Shown here piece after piece: positions 35,288 through 45,048 of a stretch of 64,000 bases of DNA; position 1 is the first letter of the stretch, and the number at the start of each line of letters is the position of its first letter. This DNA comes from Hymenobacter sediminicola (GTDB taxonomy: Bacteria; Bacteroidota; Bacteroidia; Cytophagales; Hymenobacteraceae). The notes below the pieces were generated by a model that did no database searches, had not been told where the DNA came from, and saw only the letters and a program-made list of their open reading frames with translations. A program made the translations under genes and the position numbers. Where the stretch lies: the NCBI RefSeq assembly GCF_014250515.1, contig NZ_CP060202.1, positions 865,001 to 929,000 of the forward strand. Reading direction: 5' to 3'.

Positions 35288-37429
35288 ATGAATACACACG
35301 CCCGTAAGCTTCGCTATTTCTTCTTTAGTCAGGACTTCTCCGATGGCCTCCGCATTACGTTGGCAGTATTGCTGCCTGGTATTTTGCTGGGGTGGCTGGG
35401 GCACTTGGCAGTAGGAATAGAAGTAGCACTGGGGGCGCTTTGCGTGAGCATCACCGATTCGCCGGGCCCGGTGGTGCACAAGCGCAATGGGATGCTGGCG
35501 GCCGTGGTGCTGCTACCGGTGCTGGCGCTGCTCACGGGCCTGGTCCAGCCACATCTTTGGTTGCTGGGGCTGGAAATTGGGGTATTGAGCTTCGTGTTTA
35601 CACTGTTTCTGGTGTACGGCAACCGTGCCGCTTCTGTGGGCACCGCGGGCCTGCTGCTCGTTATTCTGATGATGGACCGCAGCCTCACCTTGCGGGAGCT
35701 GATAGAATATGTGCTGCAGGTCACGGCGGGTGGCATCTGGTATATGCTGGTGAGTCTGCTCTGGTATCAGATCCGGCCCTATCGGCCGGCGCAGCAGGCG
35801 CTGGGCGAATGTATCCGGGCAGTTTCGGGCTTTCTGCGCCTAAAAGCAGAATTCTACCGCACCGGCACCAGCCTCGACGATGACTACCGCCGCCTGATGG
35901 CGCAGCAGGTAACTGTGAACGAAAAGCAGGATGCCGTGCGCGAACTGCTCTTCAAAACCCGCCAGATGATGAAAGAATCAACGGGCACCGGACGGCGGCT
36001 GGTGCTCACCTTCGTAGATCTGGTCGACCTCTACGAGCATATCACTGTCACCTATTACGACTATGCCGCGCTGCATGCCCGCTTCGAGGCCACCGGCGTG
36101 CTTGATGCCATTGCGGAATTGGTGGAACAGTTAGCGGCTGAGCTGGAACGCATCGGGTTTGCTATTGAAGCCAACCACGGCCATACTTCCCGCGTGGACC
36201 TGGCCGCTGGCTTGGAGTACCTGAAAGCCCGCATCGACTCGCTCGAAGATGCCAGCCAGCCGGGCCATACACTGGTGCTGAAGAAAATTCTGGTGAACCT
36301 GCGCAACCTCACCCAGCGAGTGCAGGATATCCAGGCCTATTTCGATGCCACGGTGCCTGCTGCCTCGGGGCGGGAGCTGGAGTTTGGGCGTTTTGTAGCG
36401 CATCAGAGCTTCGGGCTGGGGCAGCTGCGCGACCATCTCACGCTCAGCTCGGGCATTTTCCGGCACGCCGTCCGCATGATGGTGGCTTGCCTGGCCGGTT
36501 TTGTAATAGCCAAAGTGCTCCTGCCGGGCCATCATAGCTACTGGATCATCATGACGACGACCTACATGCTCAAGCCGGCGTTCAGCCTCACCAAGCAGCG
36601 CAATATTCATCGGGTGCTGGGCACGCTGGTGGGCGGCGGCATTGGGGGGCTGGTACTGTTGCTGATACACGACCGAACTGTGCTGGTGGTGTTGCTGGGC
36701 CTTTTCATGCTGACTTCTTTCAGCTTCACGCGCAGCAATTACATTGTAGCCGTCACGTTCATGACGCCTTTCGTCCTGATTCTGTTCAGCTTTTTGGGGC
36801 TGGGGTATCTGCAGGTAGTGGAAGAACGGATGCTGGATACTGTGCTGGGATGCCTGCTGGCATTTGCGGCCAGCTACCTGCTGTTTCCGCGCTGGGAGTC
36901 TGACCAGCTACAGGACTACATGAAGGCCGTGCTGCGCGCTAATCTGCACTATCTCTACACGCTACAGGAAAGCCTCACCGGTTCTCCCGTGGCCGTAGTC
37001 GACTATAAGCTGGCCCGCAAGGAAGTGTACGTCAGCTCCGCGAACCTGGCCGCCGCGTTTCAGCGCATGATGTCGGAGCCTCGTGGTAAGCAGCATCGGC
37101 CCACCGAAGTGCACGAGTTTGTGGTGCTAAACCATATTCTATCTTCCAATGTGGCCTCCATCACCTCTGGTTTGCTGGCAGGCAGCAGCCGGGTAGAGCA
37201 GCCCGGAGCCCTGCTACGCTTGGTGCGTCAGTCGCAGCAGGCCCTGCACCGCAGCCTGCGCCGCCTCGATCCGGCCGAGCCCGAAACCATTCCGGAACCC
37301 GCTTCTGGGCTGCCCGCGCCCAAGCGGCCTGAGGCAGCTGCCCCTGATCCACAGCTGTCCGAGCAGCTGGATTTTATTCAGAAAATCAGCAGCGACATCA
37401 GTAAAGTAACGGAGGAGGTGCTGGTATAG
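35288..37429 (+). CDS. FUSC/YccS-type membrane protein
   Basis: This 713-residue inner-membrane protein has two blocks of six or so membrane segments (~25-165 and ~395-535) separated by a long helical cytosolic domain, the layout of FUSC/YccS/YhfK proteins. GHHSYWIIMTTTYMLKPAFSLTKQRNIHRVLGTLVGG is the characteristic FUSC motif of the second block. Family members resemble aromatic-acid efflux proteins; the substrate is unknown. A ~180-residue C-terminal cytosolic tail follows. The gene ends 15 bases from the convergent response-regulator gene. Confidence 0.88.
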   Translation: MNTHARKLRYFFFSQDFSDGLRITLAVLLPGILLGWLGHLAVGIEVALGALCVSITDSPGPVVHKRNGMLAAVVLLPVLALLTGLVQPHLWLLGLEIGVLSFVFTLFLVYGNRAASVGTAGLLLVILMMDRSLTLRELIEYVLQVTAGGIWYMLVSLLWYQIRPYRPAQQALGECIRAVSGFLRLKAEFYRTGTSLDDDYRRLMAQQVTVNEKQDAVRELLFKTRQMMKESTGTGRRLVLTFVDLVDLYEHITVTYYDYAALHARFEATGVLDAIAELVEQLAAELERIGFAIEANHGHTSRVDLAAGLEYLKARIDSLEDASQPGHTLVLKKILVNLRNLTQRVQDIQAYFDATVPAASGRELEFGRFVAHQSFGLGQLRDHLTLSSGIFRHAVRMMVACLAGFVIAKVLLPGHHSYWIIMTTTYMLKPAFSLTKQRNIHRVLGTLVGGGIGGLVLLLIHDRTVLVVLLGLFMLTSFSFTRSNYIVAVTFMTPFVLILFSFLGLGYLQVVEERMLDTVLGCLLAFAASYLLFPRWESDQLQDYMKAVLRANLHYLYTLQESLTGSPVAVVDYKLARKEVYVSSANLAAAFQRMMSEPRGKQHRPTEVHEFVVLNHILSSNVASITSGLLAGSSRVEQPGALLRLVRQSQQALHRSLRRLDPAEPETIPEPASGLPAPKRPEAAAPDPQLSEQLDFIQKISSDISKVTEEVLV

Positions 37430-37444
37430 GGCGCCGTGCGTGCA

Positions 37445-38071
37445 TCATAGCCCATGCGTGTGCGCAAACTGCACGAGTACCGCTACGTTGTGCAGCTCTA
37501 GCTTGTGCATGATGTTGCGCCGATGCGTGCTCACGGTGAATTCGGACAAGGAAAGCTGCTCCGCAATATCCCGGGTGGTGAGTCCAGCCCGAATCAGGCT
37601 CACTATTTCCCGTTCCCGAACCGAGAGCCGCTGTAGTAAAGGCGAGTCAGCGGGGGCTACTGAGGCTTTGCGCTCCGATTTTGGAAAGACGCTTTGGCCT
37701 TCGTACACGGCACGGATAGCAGCCAGCAGTTGGTCAGCATCCGCCGATTTGGGCACGAAGCCATTGGCCCCGGCCTCCGCTACCCGCGTTAGTAGTTCGG
37801 GGGTAGCCGCTGTGCTAAATACCAAGATGCGCAGGGCCGGCCACTGTCGGCGCAGCATCGGCAGCAGCGTAAGGCCATCAGGAGCCGGTAGCTGCAGGTC
37901 CAGCAGCAGAACGTCGGCCGGAGCCGGGCCGGCAGTAGGCAGCCACGCCAGCAAGGCGTCTCCTGTGCCAAACTGGCCTGCCACTTCCAGGTCCGGCTGC
38001 TCGGCCAGTAGCAGCGCCAGGCTTTGGGTCAGCATCAGATGGTCATCCAGGATAAGTAAGCGGCAGGACAT
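37445..38071 (-). CDS. NarL/LuxR-type response regulator
   Basis: This 208-residue response regulator has an N-terminal receiver domain with phospho-acceptor Asp58 (VLLLDLQLP), acidic pair Asp9-Asp10, and Lys in VPKSADADQL. A C-terminal LuxR helix-turn-helix follows (SVREREIVSLIRAGLTTRDIAEQLSLSEFTVSTHRRNI). It lies 131 bp downstream of the histidine kinase at 38203 on the same strand, its presumed partner. Targets are unknown. Confidence 0.92.
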   Translation of the reverse strand: MSCRLLILDDHLMLTQSLALLLAEQPDLEVAGQFGTGDALLAWLPTAGPAPADVLLLDLQLPAPDGLTLLPMLRRQWPALRILVFSTAATPELLTRVAEAGANGFVPKSADADQLLAAIRAVYEGQSVFPKSERKASVAPADSPLLQRLSVREREIVSLIRAGLTTRDIAEQLSLSEFTVSTHRRNIMHKLELHNVAVLVQFAHTHGL

Positions 38072-38202
38072 AAGCGGGCAAGTGAAACGGTGGATGCGGC
38101 AGTAGCAAGTGCCGGAGCAATCTGAGCGAATTATGCAGCTATGAAAAGCAGGTGCGGCACCAACAGTTCAGCTTGTTTTCGAGAGTAGTCGGGGTAACAC
38201 AC

Positions 38203-40137
38203 TTAGCATGGCAACCGCACAACGATGGTGGTGCCTTTGTCGGAACTGTCGATATGTACCTGGCCGCGGAGGTATTCGGCGCGCGCATACACACCGCGCA
38301 AGCCAATGCCGGAACCCGATTTTGTGTTTTTAAAGCCGCTGCCATCATCTTCCACCAGAATTTCGAGAGTGGCAGGCAGCCGCAGCAATTGCACCTGCAC
38401 AGCCGTGGCGCTGGCGTGCCGTACGGCGTTGTTGAGCAACTCGGCGGCAATACGGTAGGCGGTCTGCTGCAGGGAAGGCGAAAGTTGGTCGAGGCCTTCG
38501 TCGCAGTAGGTATGCACTACAGGGGTGCCGTAGAGATTAATCAGCTCCGCCAGTGCGGCAACAGATTCCGACAGCGTGCCCAGCCCCGGTTCGGCGGGCA
38601 ACACGGCGTGGCTAAACGTGCGCACCTCGTCGCGGAGGTGGCGCAGCAGCAACTCAGTGTGGCGGCCCGCTGCTGCGGCTTCCGGCGAGGTATTCATGGC
38701 CTGCTGTACAGCTTGGCCCTGCCAGGCCATGTGCAGCGCCGCCAGGTTGGGGCCCAAGGCATCGTGTAGCTCCCGGGCCAGCTGTTCCCGTTCTTCTTCC
38801 TGCGCTGCAATGAGGCGTGCGCCTTGCGCATTGCGCTGCCGAAGCTGCCGGATACGGAGTTGGGCGTTCTGGCGCAGCGTATGCTGGAAGCGGCCTGTAA
38901 GCAGCGCGCTCAGTACCAGCAGCTCCAGCAGCAGCCCCCACGCCAGCGGATTGGGATAGATAGGATTGAAGCTGCTCAAGCCGACGTGGTTGCTCCAGAA
39001 AACGGCAAACCCACTGAAAAAGAACAGATAGGTGAGGGCATAATATGCCGCAAGACGGCGGCGCTGGCTGGACTGAAACACCTGAAACAAGACCACCCAG
39101 CCATACGCAAACAAGCACAGCAGCAGTAGCTCACGCATGGTATTAAGTACCTGCAGAAAGCCCAGGCTATGACGAACTGCCCACGGAAACAGCACCGCAT
39201 AGAGCACCACAAAAACTACTCCCATACCTGCCAGCCAATTGCCAGCCTGATGCAGCCGGGGCCACCCGCTGCGCAGCCGCAGAAACAACTGCATTATCCG
39301 GATACCTGCTGCCGATGCCAGCAGCATAAAGTTGAACTGTCCGATGGTCCAGATAATCTGGTAAGGCAGACGTGGCAGCAACATGGCATCCAGCCCGTCT
39401 TCCATCATCAAAAACAGCGTAACGCACGCCACGTAGGCCACATACCACAAGTGCACCCGGTCGCGCAGAAAGGCATACAGCACCAGATTGAACAGGGCGC
39501 TACTCAGGTAAAAGCCCAGCATCCAGACCCAGTGCCGCTCGAATGGGAAGTTCATTTCCCAGCCCAGGAAGTGTTCGGCAGTTTCAATGTACGTGGGCAG
39601 ATACAGTGCGCCGGCGTGCAGGTCGATGCGCAGGTAAAGCACCGCTGTTTCGTTGGCTTCGAGCACAAACGGAAAGCTCAGCGACCGGGCCGGAAACGCT
39701 CTTTCGGCTGCGGGCACCCAAGAGCTTGCCGCGCCCAGCTGCCGAAACTGGGTTTCGCCCTGCCGCCGACAGTACAGCGCGGCGCTGTCCGTAAAGTTGA
39801 AGATGCTCCAGAGGTAGCGTAGGCGTTGCGGCTCTATGTTGCGGACCACCAGCCGCATCCACACCCGCTCATGCAGCAGGCCCAGGTTGAGGGTCTTATG
39901 CCACGGGCCGGTTCGGAACTTGCCCGCCTGCCACTGCGCTTCCACCTGCTCCGGGTCAGGGACTATGTCAAAGGACTCGGTGTAGTAGCGGTACGCCTCC
40001 GAAATATGCGGCCCTTTGGGGTCCTGCAGCAACAATGTGTCGCGCACCACCTCAGGCGGCGCCTCGGCAGCACAGGCAGACATGGTGCCGACCTGCCAGC
40101 AGACGAACACCATGGCAATAAGGGAGCGAAACCACAT
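38203..40137 (-). CDS. Sensor histidine kinase with 7TMR-DISM sensor and HisKA_3 domain
   Basis: This 644-residue membrane kinase has a signal peptide, an extracytoplasmic 7TMR-DISMED2-like sensor (~30-195), seven membrane helices (~203-415), a coiled region, a HisKA_3 dimerisation domain with phospho-acceptor His458 (EEREQLARELHDALG), and an HATPase (ELLNNAVRHASA N-box, VEDDGSGF G1, GSGIGLRGVYAR). This class partners NarL-type regulators, consistent with the gene downstream. DISMED2 sensors commonly bind carbohydrates, but the ligand here is unknown. Confidence 0.92.
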   Translation of the reverse strand: MWFRSLIAMVFVCWQVGTMSACAAEAPPEVVRDTLLLQDPKGPHISEAYRYYTESFDIVPDPEQVEAQWQAGKFRTGPWHKTLNLGLLHERVWMRLVVRNIEPQRLRYLWSIFNFTDSAALYCRRQGETQFRQLGAASSWVPAAERAFPARSLSFPFVLEANETAVLYLRIDLHAGALYLPTYIETAEHFLGWEMNFPFERHWVWMLGFYLSSALFNLVLYAFLRDRVHLWYVAYVACVTLFLMMEDGLDAMLLPRLPYQIIWTIGQFNFMLLASAAGIRIMQLFLRLRSGWPRLHQAGNWLAGMGVVFVVLYAVLFPWAVRHSLGFLQVLNTMRELLLLCLFAYGWVVLFQVFQSSQRRRLAAYYALTYLFFFSGFAVFWSNHVGLSSFNPIYPNPLAWGLLLELLVLSALLTGRFQHTLRQNAQLRIRQLRQRNAQGARLIAAQEEEREQLARELHDALGPNLAALHMAWQGQAVQQAMNTSPEAAAAGRHTELLLRHLRDEVRTFSHAVLPAEPGLGTLSESVAALAELINLYGTPVVHTYCDEGLDQLSPSLQQTAYRIAAELLNNAVRHASATAVQVQLLRLPATLEILVEDDGSGFKNTKSGSGIGLRGVYARAEYLRGQVHIDSSDKGTTIVVRLPC

Positions 40138-40453
40138 AAAATAGCTAAAGGAAGAGCAGGTGCTGCAGTAAATAAATACAATTTGATATAGTTAAAAAAT
40201 AAAATACCTCTGGCATCTGCCAACTGGATAAATGCCATGTTCTTTCCTGAAGCATCATGCTGCTTTGGCCGACGAGTCCAGGTGGTGGTAGTCAGGTGGT
40301 AGTAGGTTTACATGGTTGAGCTTTCAGCACTGGTCTTGTTGCTGATACACTCTTGTTGGAATAAATAAAAAGGCCCACCTAAAGGGTGCGATACATCTGC
40401 GCACGTATGGTTTTGCGCGAATTTCGTTTCAGAACCTTACGGGCCTGAACACT
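40138..40453. other. AT-richer intergenic region, no gene seen
   Basis: This gap separates two minus-strand genes and should hold the histidine-kinase promoter, but no clear -7/-33 pair was found. A short direct repeat of aggtggtagt occurs at ~40279-40305, and an AT-rich patch covers ~40165-40206. No coding frame of merit was seen on either strand. Confidence 0.5.
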
Positions 40454-40488
40454 AAAAAGCCCGCCCGAAGTAGTTTCGGACGGGCTTC
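40454..40488 (-). terminator. Terminator of the S9 peptidase gene
   Basis: The dyad aagcccg-c-ccgaa / ttcgg-a-cgggctt (one mismatch) has a T run on the minus strand, 18 bases beyond the peptidase stop. Confidence 0.75.
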
Positions 40489-40505
40489 GCTATAGGTCGT
40501 GTCTA

Positions 40506-42740
40506 TTACTTGGCTGCCTGGCCTTCCGGCTTCAGCGAGCGGGCCAGCCAGTCGAAGAACACCCGGTTCCAGAGCACCGAGTTCTGGGGCTTGTTTATCC
40601 AGTGGCCTTCGTTGGGGAAGTACAGAAAGCGGCTCGGGATACCGCGCAGCTGCGCCGTTCCGAAGGCCTCCATGCCCTGGTCTTCGGGCACCCGGAAATC
40701 TTTGCCGCCGTGAATGACCAGGATAGGCGTATCCCAGTTTTTAGCAAACAGCTGTGGGTTGAATTCTTGGTACGTGCGGGCTACGCTGGCCTTGCGGCTG
40801 GCTTGCGCCTGCGCGTCCTTCATTCTGGACTGCGCCGCCAGCGCATCACCGCTGTCGGCGCCATCTGCCATAGCTTCGGCCGTAGCATCGGCTGCGTCTC
40901 GTACTGCATCAGCAGCTTCTTCCATAGCATCGGCTGCCTCTTCACCTGACAAAGACTTGGTTGGAACGTCCCACGGTGCGCCGCCCAAATCCTGATTCGC
41001 AAAGAACATTTCTTCGGTGGTAGGGTACCAGCTGGTCAGGTTGTAAAGGCCACAGTGGGCAATGAAGGTCTTGAAGCGGCCTTCGTGCTTGCCGGCCAGA
41101 AAGTACACGGAGTAGCCACCGTAGCTGGCCCCCACGCAGCCGCGCCGGTCCTTGTCCACGTAGGGCTCCTGGCTCACGGCATCAATGGCCGACAGGTAGT
41201 CCCGAATCGGCTGGCCGCCCCAGTCGCCGCTGATGCTGTTGTTCCACTCCGTGCCGAAGCCGGGCAGGCCGCGCCGGTTGGGAGCTACCACAATGTAGCC
41301 GTTGGCGGCCAGCAGCTGGAAATTCCAGCGGTACGAGAAGCTCTGCGTGATGGGGCTTTGCGGCCCGCCCTGGCAATAAAGTAGCGTCGGGTATTTCTTG
41401 CTCGGGTCGAAATCAGGCGGATAGATAACGTACACCTGCATCTGCTTGCCGTCGGTGGTTTTCACCATGCGGGCTTCGGTACGGCCGGTTTTTACACCCG
41501 CCAGCTCCTGTTGGTTGATGTTCGTCAGGGGCGTTTCGCGGCCGGTTTTCAGGTCTACGCGCACGAGGTCGGCGGGCTGGGCTTGGGTGGTTTTGTTGGC
41601 TATTGCTACGTCTTTGCCCGCCAGCTCGAAGCCATTGTAGTTGAACGCCCCCTTGGTCAGTTGCTTACTGCTGCCGCCTTTGCTTGGTACCGCAAAAATA
41701 TGCTCTGTACCGGCCAGCACGCTCACGAAATAGATGGTCTTACCATCGGCGCTCCAGCGGATGTTGCCGGCCGCCTGCTCCGAGCCGGCCGTAATATCCT
41801 GCCGCTTCTTCGTTTTGAAGTCATACACCACAATGCCGTTGCGGTCCGACTCGAAGCCGGGCGTGGCCATGCTTAGCCAGGCTACTTTCGAGCCGTCGGG
41901 CGAGAAGGCCGGTTCCGTATCGTAGCCGCCCAGGCCGGCGCTCAGGTTCTGCGTCTGCCCGGTGCGTACGTCGTAGAGGTAGATGTCGGAGTTGGTGCTG
42001 GTGGCCTCGGCTTTGCCCGTAAACTTGCGCGACGTGTAGGCCAGCCGGTAGCCATCCGGCGCTAAGGCCAGCTGCTCGGAGCCGCCCATAGGCTGTAGCG
42101 GCGAGTCGAACTTCTCACCGCTCATCACATCCTTGCCGTAGCCGGTGGGCTTGCCATCGTCCCCGATAGGCTGGAAAAACACGTGCGACACCTTCAAATC
42201 GTCCCAGGCGTTCCAGTGACGGTAGTTCAGGTCGTCGATGATTTTGGCGTCGGCTTTGGGCAGATCGGGGTACCAGTCCTGCACCGATTTGCCGGTTTTT
42301 ACGTCCTGCGTATACAGAATAAACTTGCCGTTGGGCGCGTACTTCAGGTTTGCCAGGCCTTCTTCCGGAAAGCTGCTCAGCAGTTGCTTGCCGCTGCCAT
42401 CGGCATTCATTACATAGAGCTGGTCGGTGCCACTTTCCCCGCTCAGGAAGGTCAGCTTACCATCGGCACGCCAGTTAAGAGTGTTTTCGGAGCCGGGCGT
42501 ATTCGTAAGCTGGCGCGCCGCACCGCCTACTACCGGCACTACCCAGATGTCGGTGTTGCCTTGGTTTTCGCTCAGGTTGTAGCGCGTTACGGTGTAGGCC
42601 ACCGTTTTGCGGTCCGGCGACACCTGCATTTCGCCAAGGCGGCCCAGCTTCCAGAGCAGCTCAGGTGTGTATACTGTAGCTTGTTGGGCTGAAACGGCCA
42701 GCGGCAACAGCGCCAACACGGTCAGGAAAGATTTTTTCAT
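40506..42740 (-). CDS. Exported S9-family serine peptidase with acidic Ala-rich insert
   Basis: This 744-residue exported protein has a signal peptide (FLTVLALLPLAVSAQ), an N-terminal WD40-like beta-propeller (~25-400, repeated SPDG / DIYLYDVRTG / ISPDGSKVAW-type blades) and a C-terminal prolyl-oligopeptidase alpha/beta hydrolase. The catalytic triad is visible: Ser539 in VGASYGGYS, Asp681 in HGGKDFRVP and His713 in NEGHWI. Residues ~597-651 are an Ala/Asp/Glu-rich insert in the catalytic domain that is not part of the normal fold. S9 peptidases cut small peptides; specificity is not decided. Confidence 0.9.
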   Translation of the reverse strand: MKKSFLTVLALLPLAVSAQQATVYTPELLWKLGRLGEMQVSPDRKTVAYTVTRYNLSENQGNTDIWVVPVVGGAARQLTNTPGSENTLNWRADGKLTFLSGESGTDQLYVMNADGSGKQLLSSFPEEGLANLKYAPNGKFILYTQDVKTGKSVQDWYPDLPKADAKIIDDLNYRHWNAWDDLKVSHVFFQPIGDDGKPTGYGKDVMSGEKFDSPLQPMGGSEQLALAPDGYRLAYTSRKFTGKAEATSTNSDIYLYDVRTGQTQNLSAGLGGYDTEPAFSPDGSKVAWLSMATPGFESDRNGIVVYDFKTKKRQDITAGSEQAAGNIRWSADGKTIYFVSVLAGTEHIFAVPSKGGSSKQLTKGAFNYNGFELAGKDVAIANKTTQAQPADLVRVDLKTGRETPLTNINQQELAGVKTGRTEARMVKTTDGKQMQVYVIYPPDFDPSKKYPTLLYCQGGPQSPITQSFSYRWNFQLLAANGYIVVAPNRRGLPGFGTEWNNSISGDWGGQPIRDYLSAIDAVSQEPYVDKDRRGCVGASYGGYSVYFLAGKHEGRFKTFIAHCGLYNLTSWYPTTEEMFFANQDLGGAPWDVPTKSLSGEEAADAMEEAADAVRDAADATAEAMADGADSGDALAAQSRMKDAQAQASRKASVARTYQEFNPQLFAKNWDTPILVIHGGKDFRVPEDQGMEAFGTAQLRGIPSRFLYFPNEGHWINKPQNSVLWNRVFFDWLARSLKPEGQAAK

Positions 42741-42883
42741 ACAGTAAAAAGTGCGCTACACGCACCGGAAAAGAGTGGGAATAGTGCCGAACAATGAAGT
42801 AGGCCAGCGCAAGGTAAAAAACCTACTGCCTTGTTTGCGTACTTCGCCCACCGCACCACTGCCAACACTGGCGGGCGTGTGCC

Positions 42884-43801
42884 ATGCGTTCTGCTATGCC
42901 CGATTTCCGTCTTCGCGTTTTCCAGTCTGTGGCCCGGCACCTGAGCTTCACCAAAGCGGCGCAGGAGCTGTTTATCACTCAGCCGGCTATCACCAAGCAT
43001 ATCCGGGAACTGGAGCGCAGCTACGGGCAGCGGTTGTTTGAGCGGCGCGGCAACCGGGTCAGCCTCACCGAAGCCGGCCGCCTGCTGCTGCTACACGCCG
43101 ATGAAGTGGAGGCGCTGCACCAGCAGCTCACCGACCAACTCTACGCCCTCCATGACGAAACCGCGGGCCGTCTGCGCCTGGGCGCCAGCACCACATTGGC
43201 CCAGTACGTGCTGCCGCCCATTCTGCCGGGTTTTCAGCAGCGCTATCCGCAAGTGCAACTCAGCTTGCTCAACGGTAACTCCGAGCAGATTGCCGAGGCC
43301 CTGCTCCACGGCCACCTCGACCTGGGGTTTGTGGAAGGGCAGGTGCGCAGCCGCGACCTGCATTACGAACTGCTGCTGCACGATGAGCTGCAGGTAGTGC
43401 GCAAAGCCACCCCGCTAGGGCCGCCCACCGAGCCGATGCCGCTGGCCACCATGCTGCAGCAGCCACTGGTGCTGCGTGAGCGGGGCTCCGGCACCTTGGA
43501 AGTGCTAGAGTTTGCACTACGTGAGCATAACATTAAGCCATCAAGCCTGCGGGTTGCCTTTTACTTAGACAATACCGAAGCCATCAAGTCCTACCTCGAA
43601 GCATCACCCGATTGTCTGGGAGTCGTGTCGAAACGGGCGCTGGCAAAAGAGGTAGCCGCCGGCTGGCTGGAAGTGGTTCCGGTACAGGACCTGCATCTGC
43701 CGCGCCACTTTGATGCGGTGTGGGTACAGGGGCAGCCATTATCGGCCCAGGCACAACGCTTCCTCAGCTTTGCTCGCAAGCAGTTGGAGACTGCTGAGTA
43801 G
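42884..43801 (+). CDS. LysR-family transcriptional regulator (YeiE-like)
   Basis: This 305-residue LysR protein has an N-terminal winged helix-turn-helix (FRLRVFQSVARHLSFTKAAQELFITQPAITKHIRELE) and a C-terminal periplasmic-binding-type effector domain with LGASTTLAQYVLPPILPGF. It is followed by a YeiH-type transporter on the same strand, the pairing known from E. coli yeiE-yeiH, so it most likely regulates that gene. The start at 42884 or the second ATG at 42896 (MPDFRLRVF) are both possible. Its effector is unknown; sulfite-related ligands are suggested for YeiE relatives. Confidence 0.9.
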   Translation: MRSAMPDFRLRVFQSVARHLSFTKAAQELFITQPAITKHIRELERSYGQRLFERRGNRVSLTEAGRLLLLHADEVEALHQQLTDQLYALHDETAGRLRLGASTTLAQYVLPPILPGFQQRYPQVQLSLLNGNSEQIAEALLHGHLDLGFVEGQVRSRDLHYELLLHDELQVVRKATPLGPPTEPMPLATMLQQPLVLRERGSGTLEVLEFALREHNIKPSSLRVAFYLDNTEAIKSYLEASPDCLGVVSKRALAKEVAAGWLEVVPVQDLHLPRHFDAVWVQGQPLSAQAQRFLSFARKQLETAE

Positions 43802-43891
43802 AGACTTACAGGTGCAATTGAACTCTGGCTCATATAACCTGAAGTAATAGCTGATAAACATTATTGATTATCGGTAGGGTGGGGGACTACG

Positions 43892-43899
43892 TACCTTTG
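43892..43899 (+). promoter_or_regulatory. -7 box immediately before the YeiH-type gene
   Basis: TACCTTTG is an exact TAnnTTTG match ending 3 bases before the ATG at 43903. A TTG at 43864-43866 stands 25 bases upstream, longer than the usual 19. Confidence 0.5.
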
Positions 43900-43902
43900 G
43901 CT

Positions 43903-44958
43903 ATGCTTACCAACGGTCCACCCGCCGTGAAAATCACCCACCCCGCTCCCCAATACGCACCCACCCGCTCGGAACGCGCGCAGAGTATTTCTGCCGCGTT
44001 CCTCTCGCGGAGCTTCGCACTGGGCCCACTGCAGCTTACGCCCCGGATACTCGTGTTTCTGGCCGCCTTGGCTATTTGTGTGTCGCCGTGGGGCTCGCCG
44101 CCGCTGGCGCTAGCGTTGGGCCTGCTGGTGGCACTCGCCATTGGCAACCCATTTCCGGCCCAGAGCAAGCGCTACACCAGTAAGCTGCTGCAATGGTCAG
44201 TAGTAGGATTGGGCTTCGGAATGAATGCGCAGCAGGCGTTGCAGGCTGGTTGCGAAGGACTGCTGTTTTCGGTAGCTTCCATAGTGGGTACGCTTACACT
44301 GGGCTATTTTGTGGGCCGCTGGCTGGGCATCGACCGGAAAACGTCCCACCTGATTTCGAGTGGCACTGCCATCTGTGGTGGCAGCGCTATTGCGGCGGTA
44401 GGGCCTGTGCTACGGGCCGAAGAAGGCCAGATGTCGGTAGCGTTGGGCACGGTGTTTATTCTGAATTCGGTGGCGCTGTTTCTGTTTCCGGCCATCGGGC
44501 ATGGGCTGCACCTAAGCCAGAATCAGTTTGGCCTCTGGGCCGCCATTGCCATTCACGATACCAGCTCGGTGGTAGGAGCAGCCAGCCATTACGGCAGCGA
44601 AGCCCTACAGATTGCTACCACTATAAAGCTGGCCCGCGCTCTCTGGATTATTCCGGTGGCGCTTGGCACGGCCTTCCTATTCAAAACGCCGGGTGCCAAA
44701 ATCAAGCTGCCCTATTTCATTCTTGGCTTCATCGGAGCCATGCTGCTCAATACCTACGTGCCGGCGCTGAAGCCACTGGCGCCGTATGTGGTGCAGCTGT
44801 CCAAAATTGGGCTGACGCTGACGCTGTTCCTAATTGGAGCCGGGCTGTCGGCACCGGTGCTGCGCTCCGTGGGGGTGCGGCCGTTCGTGCAAGGCGTTTT
44901 GCTCTGGATAATCATTTCCAGCGCCTCGCTCTGGGTAATTCTACGCACTGTAGTATAG
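43903..44958 (+). CDS. YeiH-family (UPF0324) putative sulfate exporter
   Basis: This 351-residue membrane protein has about ten membrane segments and the YeiH signature LISSGTAICGGSAIAAVGPVL, followed by GLWAAIAIHDTSSVVGAASHYG. The family is annotated as putative sulfate exporter; direct transport evidence is weak. ATG 43903 is preferred over the TTG at 43864 because a consensus -7 box lies just before it, though that leaves almost no leader. GTG 43927 is an alternative. It follows its LysR neighbour by 101 bp and ends in a strong hairpin. Confidence 0.88.
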   Translation: MLTNGPPAVKITHPAPQYAPTRSERAQSISAAFLSRSFALGPLQLTPRILVFLAALAICVSPWGSPPLALALGLLVALAIGNPFPAQSKRYTSKLLQWSVVGLGFGMNAQQALQAGCEGLLFSVASIVGTLTLGYFVGRWLGIDRKTSHLISSGTAICGGSAIAAVGPVLRAEEGQMSVALGTVFILNSVALFLFPAIGHGLHLSQNQFGLWAAIAIHDTSSVVGAASHYGSEALQIATTIKLARALWIIPVALGTAFLFKTPGAKIKLPYFILGFIGAMLLNTYVPALKPLAPYVVQLSKIGLTLTLFLIGAGLSAPVLRSVGVRPFVQGVLLWIIISSASLWVILRTVV

Positions 44959-44980
44959 CCGCCAACCAGTATTATAGCTG

Positions 44981-45026
44981 AAATCCGCGGCTTCGCCTGA
45001 CTAAATTCAGGTGAAGCCACGGATTT
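44981..45026 (+). terminator. Terminator after the YeiH-type gene
   Basis: Arms aaatccgcggcttcgcctga and tcaggtgaagccacggattt pair over 20 bp with two mismatches and a 6-nt loop, followed by TT. It is placed so that it could also stop the convergent small gene at 45049. Confidence 0.8.
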
Positions 45027-45048
45027 TTAGTTGTGAGCTGCTATAAAC

